A stretch of 6,533 nucleotides of DNA from Gallionella sp. UBA6045 (GTDB lineage: Bacteria > Pseudomonadota > Gammaproteobacteria > Burkholderiales > Gallionellaceae), in contig DIYV01000075.1 in the NCBI GenBank assembly GCA_002429165.1, positions 1 to 6,533 of the forward strand, given 5' to 3'. How positions within the stretch are numbered: the stretch's first letter is position 1; the number at the start of each line of letters is the position of its first letter. The notes under the pieces are model-generated. The model searched no databases, had not been told where the DNA came from, and saw only the letters and a program-made list of their open reading frames with translations. Shown one piece after another: positions 1 to 6,533 of the stretch. Both the position numbers and the translations under genes were made by a program.

Positions 1-2013
<2,013 letters not shown>

Positions 2014-2037
2014 CTAATACGAAGGACGAAGGCAGAC

Positions 2038-2493
2038 ATGATTAAACTCACTACAAATATTCCGCTGGCCTTGTTGCTGGCTGTCGGCATTTTTTCAACC
2101 ACCGCGTGCTCTAAGCAGGACGCACCAAAAACGGAGACTGGCAACATGACTGAACTGATCAAGACCGATGTAAAACTGGGCAAGGGCGATCTGGCAACAC
2201 CCGGCAAGAACGTGTCGGTGCATTACACCGGCTGGCTGTACGATGCCGCCGCGCCGGATCATCACGGCAAGAAATTCGACAGTTCGCGCGACCGCAATGA
2301 GCCTTTCGAATTCACACTTGGTGCGGGCCAGGTCATAATGGGTTGGGATCAGGGTGTGGCCGGCATGCAGGTCGGCGGTGAGCGTACACTGGTCATTCCG
2401 CCGAACATGGGATATGGCGCACGCGGCGCCGGCGGTGTCATTCCGCCGAACGCAACACTGGTGTTTGATGTCGAATTGCTCGGCGTTCACTAG
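2038..2493 (+). CDS. FKBP-type peptidyl-prolyl cis-trans isomerase, probable lipoprotein
   Basis: This is a 151-residue FKBP that catalyses cis-trans isomerisation of X-Pro bonds during protein folding. Residues 8-19 are a hydrophobic stretch after a lysine-containing N-terminus. They end at TTAC (Cys24), a weak lipobox because Thr replaces the usual Leu at -3. The linker at about 25-36 is polar. The single FKBP domain fills about 38-151. Pocket residues matching human FKBP12 are Tyr63, Phe80, Asp81, Phe90, Val99, Ile100, Trp103, Tyr126 and Phe143, so an active enzyme is expected. The loop at 70-77 is longer than in FKBP12, as in many bacterial FKBPs. The ATG at 2038 has GAAGG at 2028-2032 as ribosome binding site. 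A second ATG at 2146 (Met37) also has a GGAG at 2133-2136 and would give a 115-residue cytosolic form. The gene follows metH by 24 bp. Function is firm; localisation (periplasmic lipoprotein, cytosolic, or both) is inferred. Confidence 0.95.
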   Translation: MIKLTTNIPLALLLAVGIFSTTACSKQDAPKTETGNMTELIKTDVKLGKGDLATPGKNVSVHYTGWLYDAAAPDHHGKKFDSSRDRNEPFEFTLGAGQVIMGWDQGVAGMQVGGERTLVIPPNMGYGARGAGGVIPPNATLVFDVELLGVH

Positions 2494-2536
2494 CGAAAAA
2501 TTTCAGCGCATTACGTCCCGTCATGATATTTAGGCG

Positions 2537-2893
2537 ATGAACCTGATCTCGCAACCGCTGCTGGTTACCGCGCTGATGCTTGCAGTGTCCAACCTGTTCA
2601 TGACGTTCGCATGGTATGGGCACCTGAAGAATCTGGCGGCCTCGCCCTGGTATGTGGCGGCGCTGGTGAGCTGGGGCATCGCGCTGTTCGAGTATATGTT
2701 TCAGGTACCGGCAAACCGCATCGGCTACACCTTACTCAGCCTGGGGCAACTAAAGATATTGCAGGAGGTCATAACGCTATCGGTATTCGTGCCGTTCGCG
2801 GTGTTGTACATGAACCAGCCGCTGAAGATGGATTACCTGTATGCGGCGCTGTGCCTGATGGGTGCGGTATATTTTATATTTCGCAGTGCCTAG
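2537..2893 (+). CDS. DUF486 (DMT-superfamily-like) four-helix membrane protein
   Basis: This 118-residue hydrophobic protein is recognised as the DUF486 family, small integral membrane proteins related to the drug/metabolite transporter superfamily. Its substrate and function are unknown to me. Four membrane helices are apparent at about residues 7-26, 36-56, 74-92 and 98-115. Family-typical stretches are TFAWYGHLK (23-31), SWGIALFEY (45-53), QVPANRIGY (56-64) and LKILQEVIT (72-80). Acidic residues Glu52 and Glu77 fall in or at the ends of helices and may matter functionally, which is inference. The start is well fixed because an in-frame TAG lies at 2531-2533, directly upstream. The ribosome binding site is poor, with only AGG a few bases from the ATG. 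The length is normal for the family. The stop codon sits in a 12-bp tandem duplication (see the repeat entry). It lies 43 bp after the FKBP gene and 48 bp before the zinc-ribbon gene. Confidence 0.9.
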   Translation: MNLISQPLLVTALMLAVSNLFMTFAWYGHLKNLAASPWYVAALVSWGIALFEYMFQVPANRIGYTLLSLGQLKILQEVITLSVFVPFAVLYMNQPLKMDYLYAALCLMGAVYFIFRSA

Positions 2894-2909
2894 GAAAGTG
2901 CCTGGGAAA
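2886..2909 (+). repeat. 12-bp tandem duplication spanning the DUF486 stop codon
   Basis: GTGCCTAGGAAA (2886-2897) is followed at once by GTGCCTGGGAAA (2898-2909), two abutting 12-bp units that differ at one base. The first unit carries the TAG stop (2891-2893). At the matching place the second has TGG in the same frame, because 12 bp is four codons. Reading on through the stop would add 12 sense codons before TAG at 2930-2932. The repeat is seen directly; its origin by replication slippage is inference. Confidence 0.75.
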
Positions 2910-2941
2910 TATTTTTGCTTGTTTACCTTTAGAAAGAATTT

Positions 2942-3238
2942 ATGCAATGTCCATACTGTGCCTCAGAACTTGAACCAAAGGCGGTCGAATGTAAACAATG
3001 CGGCGCCACCAGGGTTACCCGGCGCACCACCGTCGGTGTTTTCGTAGGTTGGGCAGGCATGGTAGTAGCCCTTATCTGGGCCATGTTGTGGCTTCCGGTG
3101 ACGTTCCTGCCCTTCCTTGGCTATAACATGGGAAGTTATCCCTGGATAACGCTTATCATCGGCACCATCATCGCGGCGGCATTGTTGTGGTATTCAAAAT
3201 CGACCATGCATTCCAAATGGATACGCGCGCAAGACTGA
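2942..3238 (+). CDS. Small zinc-ribbon protein with two membrane helices, function unknown
   Basis: I do not recognise this 98-residue protein as a named family. It opens with a compact zinc-ribbon pattern, CPYC (3-6) and CKQCG (17-21), giving two CxxC knuckles 10 residues apart that could bind one zinc ion. A short basic segment (24-28, RVTRR) follows. Then come two hydrophobic stretches, about 31-59 (possibly one long or kinked helix) and about 68-84, and a polar basic tail. The expected layout is a zinc knuckle on one side of the inner membrane, probably cytoplasmic by the positive-inside rule, anchored by a helical hairpin. The ATG at 2942 has a weak purine-rich AGAAAG at 2931-2936. The stop lies 6 bp before the mpl start, so the two are probably cotranscribed and translationally coupled. 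That proximity does not prove a role in wall recycling. The coding call is supported by the paired cysteines, hydrophobic architecture and tight fit between neighbours. Confidence 0.8.
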   Translation: MQCPYCASELEPKAVECKQCGATRVTRRTTVGVFVGWAGMVVALIWAMLWLPVTFLPFLGYNMGSYPWITLIIGTIIAAALLWYSKSTMHSKWIRAQD

Positions 3239-3244
3239 ATACCG

Positions 3245-4594
3245 ATGATCACAAATAAAGCCCCGGCGATACATATCCTGGGAATCTGCGGCACCTTCAT
3301 GGGCGGCATCGCAGCGCTCGCCAAGCAGGACGGTTACCGGGTCACCGGCTGTGATGCCAATGTGTACCCGCCGATGAGCACGCAACTGGAAGCACAGGGC
3401 ATCGAGTTGATCGAGGGCTTTGGCGTGGAACAACTGGCTCTCAACCCCGATGTGTTCGTGATCGGCAATGTGGTTTCGCGCGGCAATCCGCTGATGGAAG
3501 AAATCCTTGATCGCAACCTGCCCTACATCTCCGGTCCGCAATGGCTGGCTGATACTCTGTTGCGCGACAAGTGGGTTTTGGGTGTTGCGGGGACCCATGG
3601 CAAGACCACTACCAGCGCAATGCTGGCCTGGATACTGGAATACGCGGGACTCAATCCCGGTTTTCTGATCGGCGGGGTGCCGCAGAATTTCGGCGTTTCC
3701 GCACGGCTCACCGAATCTCCATTCTTTGTCATCGAAGCGGATGAATATGACACCGCATTTTTCGACAAGCGCTCCAAATTCGTGCATTACCACCCGCGCA
3801 CCGCAATACTCAACAATCTCGAATTCGACCATGCCGACATCTTTGCCGATCTCGCCGCGATAGAAACACAGTTCCACCATCTGGTGCGCACCGTTCCGGG
3901 CAACGGACTGATTGTCAGCAATGGCCGGGAGTCCTCGCTGGATCGCGTGTTGCAGCGCGGTTGCTGGACTCAGGTGGAACGCTTCGGCACGGATGATGGC
4001 TGGCAGATTGGAAACGACAATCTGGTGACGCTGAATGGCAAAGCGCAGGGCACGCTTAACTGGGAGTTGCTCGGCGAACACAATCGCCAGAACGCACTCG
4101 CCGCTCTCGCCGCCGCGCGGCACGCCGGCGTGCCCGTCGTGCAGGGCTTGGCAGCCCTGGGCGAGTTCAGGAACGTGAAACGGCGAATGGAAGTGCGCGG
4201 TGTGGTCAGTGGCATTACCGTTTATGACGACTTCGCCCACCATCCCACCGCGATAGACACCACCGTCGCAGGCCTGCGCCGCAAGGTAGGCGCCGCGCGA
4301 ATACTGGCCGTGCTGGAACCGCGCTCCAACACGATGAAATTGGGCATGATGAAGGACGCGCTGCCCGGCAGCCTGAAAGATGCCGACATGGTGTTCTGTT
4401 ACGCCGGCAATCTCGGCTGGGATGCGCGCAGCGCGTTGTCCCCATTGGGCAGCAAGGCGGTTGTTGAAGATCAGCTGGATGCGTTAATCGAGAAGATCAT
4501 CACGGCCGCACGACCCGGTGACCACATCCTGGTGATGAGCAATGGCGGCTTTGGCGGAATTCACGAGAAATTGCTGGAACGATTGCACAACTGA
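3245..4594 (+). CDS. mpl: UDP-N-acetylmuramate:L-alanyl-gamma-D-glutamyl-meso-diaminopimelate ligase
   Basis: Mpl is a cytosolic Mur-type ligase of peptidoglycan recycling. It uses ATP to join recovered tripeptide L-Ala-gamma-D-Glu-meso-DAP to UDP-MurNAc, bypassing MurC, MurD and MurE. The 449 residues match the usual length. The N-terminal Rossmann-like domain has HILGICGTFMGG (10-21) and DANVYPPMS (37-45). The ATP loop is GTHGKTTT (116-123). Further Mur-ligase and Mpl signatures are EADEYD (164-169), NNLEFDHADIF (190-200), GEHNRQN (277-283) and YDDFAHHPTA (327-336), and the protein ends with the family-typical MSNGGFGGIH. The FMGG and DKRSKFVHY (174-182) stretches distinguish Mpl from MurC. 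The ATG at 3245 is 6 bp after the previous stop and has no clear Shine-Dalgarno sequence, so translation may depend on coupling to the zinc-ribbon gene. No other recycling gene lies in the window. The gene appears intact. Confidence 0.97.
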   Translation: MITNKAPAIHILGICGTFMGGIAALAKQDGYRVTGCDANVYPPMSTQLEAQGIELIEGFGVEQLALNPDVFVIGNVVSRGNPLMEEILDRNLPYISGPQWLADTLLRDKWVLGVAGTHGKTTTSAMLAWILEYAGLNPGFLIGGVPQNFGVSARLTESPFFVIEADEYDTAFFDKRSKFVHYHPRTAILNNLEFDHADIFADLAAIETQFHHLVRTVPGNGLIVSNGRESSLDRVLQRGCWTQVERFGTDDGWQIGNDNLVTLNGKAQGTLNWELLGEHNRQNALAALAAARHAGVPVVQGLAALGEFRNVKRRMEVRGVVSGITVYDDFAHHPTAIDTTVAGLRRKVGAARILAVLEPRSNTMKLGMMKDALPGSLKDADMVFCYAGNLGWDARSALSPLGSKAVVEDQLDALIEKIITAARPGDHILVMSNGGFGGIHEKLLERLHN

Positions 4595-4616
4595 CTTTGC
4601 AGGGCCCGGTGCCAAT

Positions 4617-4643
4617 TCTGCATCTGCTTCAGCAGATAGCAGA
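4617..4643. terminator. Candidate terminator hairpin between convergent mpl and ntrC
   Basis: TCTGCATCTGC (4617-4627) pairs with the right arm at 4632-4643, leaving one bulged A (4638) and a TTCA loop (4628-4631), so the stem has 11 base pairs. It starts 22 bases past the mpl stop, in the 68-bp gap facing ntrC. On the mpl strand it is followed by a broken T-rich stretch ending in TTTT (4652-4655) rather than a clean T run. On the ntrC strand there is no T run. Termination of mpl is plausible and termination of ntrC is weaker. Each arm is made of a repeated 6-7-bp unit. Confidence 0.45.
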
Positions 4644-4662
4644 TTGCCTACTTTTAGTGATC

Positions 4663-6063
4663 CTACACTTCCTGATTGTCCAAACCCAGTTCCTGAATCT
4701 TGCGTGTCAGTGTGTTGCGACCGATCCCGAGCAGGGTAGCCGCTTCGATGCGTCGTCCGTTGGTGTGATGCAAGGCTTGCAAAATCAGCGTGCGTTCAAA
4801 TTGCGCGGTAAGGCTTTCCATTATGCGCTCGTCACCGCGTTGCAAGGCAAGCGCGGCTTGCTGTGCCAGAACCGTGCTCCAATCGCCACCGCTTGTTTCG
4901 CTCGCGGCTGACCGACCGCGCCACTCCGGTGGCAGATCGGCGATCTCGACTATCTGCGATGGCGTCATCACGGTCAGCCAGTGACAAAGATTTTCCAACT
5001 GCCGCACGTTGCCGGGAAAATCCTGCAAGCTTAGATGCTGCAATGTGGCGTCGCTGAATTGTTTCTGATCAACCGCCAAATCGCGCGCACTCTTTTGCAG
5101 AAAGTACTTTGCCAACAGAGGGATATCCTCACGCCGTTCGCGCAATGGCGGCAGGCGCAACCGTATCACATTCAAACGATGGAACAGATCCTCGCGGAAC
5201 AAGCCCTGCTTGACGCGTTCATCAAGATTCTGGTGGGTGGCGGTAATGATGCGCACGCTGGCTTTGATCGGCTGATGTCCGCCAACACGGTAAAAGTTTC
5301 CGTCCGACAACACGCGCAGCAGGCGTGTTTGCAGATCGGCGGGCATATCGCCGATTTCATCAAGGAACAACGTGCCGCCTTCTGCCTGCTCGAAGCGCCC
5401 GCGCCGGGTCGTAGCCGCGCCGGTAAACGCACCGCGCTCATGGCCGAACAGTTCCGACTCGAGCAAGTCCTTGGGGATCGCAGCGGTATTGATGGCGATA
5501 AACGGCTTGTCGGCTCGCGGGCTGTGGCGGTGCAAAGCTCTTGCAACCAGTTCTTTGCCGGTACCCGATTCACCATTGATCAGCACGGTGGCGTGGGACT
5601 GCGACAATCTGCCAATGGCGCGAAAAACTTCCTGCATCGCAGGTGCCTGACCGAGGATGTCGGCCGCCACATGAACGTCTTCGGTTTCGCCTGTTTTGCG
5701 TTTGCTTTGTTCCAGCGCGCGCTGAATCAACTCAACCGCGTGGTTGATATCGAACGGTTTGGGCAGGTATTCAAACGCGCCGCCCTGAAAAGCCGAAACA
5801 GCGCTTTCCAAGTCGGAATAGGCGGTCATGATGATGACCGGAATCAGCGGATGGCGTTGATGCAGCATCTGCAGGAAATCCAGACCCGAACTGCCGGGCA
5901 TGCGGATATCACTGACAACAACCTGTGGTACGTCATTGCTCAATGCAAGCAGCGCATCATCTGCCGAAGCGAAACTTTTGAACCCGATATCCTCGCGTGC
6001 CAGTGATTTTTCCAGTACCCAGCGTATCGAACGGTCATCGTCAATAATCCAAACAGGTTTCAT
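4663..6063 (-). CDS. ntrC: Nitrogen regulation response regulator NtrC (NR-I), sigma-54 activator
   Basis: NtrC is the cytosolic response regulator phosphorylated by NtrB under nitrogen limitation. It then oligomerises at enhancers and uses ATP to activate sigma-54 RNA polymerase at genes such as glnA. The 466 residues compare with about 469 in E. coli, with close similarity throughout. The receiver domain (about 3-118) has acidic DDD (8-10), phospho-acceptor Asp52, Thr80 and Lys102. The AAA+ domain (about 136-375) has Walker A GESGTGKE (164-171), the sigma-54 loop GAFTGA (211-216), Walker B LFLDEIGD (232-239), FREDLFHRLNV (289-299) and GNVRQLEN (351-358). The C-terminal Fis-type helix-turn-helix is at about 437-460, with GIGRNTLTRK as recognition part. 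All key residues are present. The ATG at 6063 is preceded by AGGCGA in the ntrB-ntrC gap. The stop is TAG at 4663-4665. It is 17 bp downstream of ntrB, presumably in one operon. Confidence 0.97.
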   Translation of the reverse strand: MKPVWIIDDDRSIRWVLEKSLAREDIGFKSFASADDALLALSNDVPQVVVSDIRMPGSSGLDFLQMLHQRHPLIPVIIMTAYSDLESAVSAFQGGAFEYLPKPFDINHAVELIQRALEQSKRKTGETEDVHVAADILGQAPAMQEVFRAIGRLSQSHATVLINGESGTGKELVARALHRHSPRADKPFIAINTAAIPKDLLESELFGHERGAFTGAATTRRGRFEQAEGGTLFLDEIGDMPADLQTRLLRVLSDGNFYRVGGHQPIKASVRIITATHQNLDERVKQGLFREDLFHRLNVIRLRLPPLRERREDIPLLAKYFLQKSARDLAVDQKQFSDATLQHLSLQDFPGNVRQLENLCHWLTVMTPSQIVEIADLPPEWRGRSAASETSGGDWSTVLAQQAALALQRGDERIMESLTAQFERTLILQALHHTNGRRIEAATLLGIGRNTLTRKIQELGLDNQEV

Positions 6064-6080
6064 ATTTGTCGCCTAAATAT

Positions 6081-6533
6081 TCAAGTAATGGGAAGCAATA
6101 CTGTGAAGCAGGTGCGCCCGGGCTCGCTGTCAAATTCTATGATACCGTGATGCTGGCTGACGAAGTCCTGCGCGATGGTCAATCCCAAGCCGTGTCCGTC
6201 GGCACGCCCGGATACCAGCGGATAAAAAATCTTGTCCTGCAATTCCGGCGGGATACCGGGTCCGTTATCGATGATCTCCACTCTTACCGCCTGGCGGTAT
6301 CGGCGTTTGATCAATGTCGCCTGGTGCGCAACGCGGGTGCGCAAAATGATCTGCCCGTTGCCTTTCATGGCCTGCGCGGCGTTGCGCACGATGTTGAGCA
6401 TGACTTGTATCAACTGCTCTTTATCGCCAACCAGCGCAGGCAGGCTGATATCGTAGTCGCGTTTTATCTTCAAACCCTCCGGCATTTCCGCCAGCACCAC
6501 GCTGCGGACGCGCTCCAGCACTTCGTGGATATT
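6081..6533 (-). CDS. ntrB: Nitrogen regulation sensor kinase NtrB (NR-II), C-terminal part
   Basis: NtrB is the cytosolic histidine kinase/phosphatase that, under control of PII protein, phosphorylates or dephosphorylates NtrC in response to nitrogen status. Only the last 150 residues are visible; the frame runs open off the right edge. The GTG at 6521 is an internal Val, not a start. The visible part is the HATPase_c ATP-binding domain. It has N-box LNIVRNAAQAM (46-56, numbered from the edge), G1 box DNGPGIP (89-95), an F-box-like IFYPLVSGR and G2 box GHGLGL (113-118), then the terminal LLPIT. FYPLVSGR is typical of NtrB-type kinases and matches the adjoining ntrC. The phospho-accepting histidine and N-terminal PAS domain lie outside, so sensor function cannot be judged. 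It ends in TGA (6081-6083), 17 bp before the ntrC start. Confidence 0.95.
   Translation of the reverse strand, partial: NIHEVLERVRSVVLAEMPEGLKIKRDYDISLPALVGDKEQLIQVMLNIVRNAAQAMKGNGQIILRTRVAHQATLIKRRYRQAVRVEIIDNGPGIPPELQDKIFYPLVSGRADGHGLGLTIAQDFVSQHHGIIEFDSEPGRTCFTVLLPIT

Noticed and set aside
2526..2537. The 12-mer ATATTTAGGCGA before the DUF486 start also occurs on the other strand before the ntrC start (about 6069-6080)
   Set aside because: A 12-base match between some pair of sites in 6.5 kb is expected by chance, and AGGCG is partly shared as a ribosome-binding element.
3194..4243. Long open frame (349 codons) antisense to mpl
   Set aside because: It overlaps conserved Mpl motifs throughout and has low-complexity His/Arg-rich content without a recognisable family; a shadow frame.
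5035..6006. Long open frame (323 codons) antisense to ntrC
   Set aside because: NtrC is intact over the whole stretch with every family motif; the antisense product resembles nothing I know.
6064..6080. Possible separate promoter for ntrC in the ntrB-ntrC gap
   Set aside because: The 17-bp gap is too short to hold a promoter and shows only a ribosome binding site; cotranscription with ntrB is simpler.

Overview
The window looks like ordinary chromosome from a moderately GC-rich Gram-negative bacterium, most likely a betaproteobacterium, perhaps of the Nitrosomonadales/Gallionellaceae kind. That placement is inference from remembered protein resemblance and gene content (Mpl, a DUF486 protein, enterobacterial-type NtrB/NtrC); no search was run. 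I see no mobile element, CRISPR array, tRNA or rRNA, and no convincing new multi-gene system.

The left two thirds (1-4594) is a tight co-directional run on the + strand. It holds the 3' part of metH (cobalamin-dependent methionine synthase), an FKBP-type peptidyl-prolyl isomerase with a probable lipoprotein signal, a four-helix DUF486 membrane protein, a small zinc-ribbon protein with two predicted membrane helices, and mpl (murein tripeptide ligase). Gaps are 24, 43, 48 and 6 bp, so several of these genes may be cotranscribed. The zinc-ribbon gene and mpl are the closest pair. The functions (methionine synthesis, protein folding, membrane proteins, cell-wall recycling) do not form one pathway.

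The right third (4663-6533) is on the - strand and holds ntrB (3' part only, cut by the window edge) followed after 17 bp by a complete ntrC. This is the two-component nitrogen-regulation pair. NtrB is the PII-controlled kinase/phosphatase, and NtrC is the enhancer-binding activator of sigma-54 promoters. mpl and ntrC converge on a 68-bp gap that contains a strong imperfect hairpin, a candidate terminator.

The details most worth checking are a possible second, cytosolic start in the FKBP gene, a 12-bp in-frame tandem duplication across the DUF486 stop codon, the uncharacterised zinc-ribbon membrane protein next to mpl, and the convergent hairpin. No gap exceeds 70 bp, so there is no large non-coding region.
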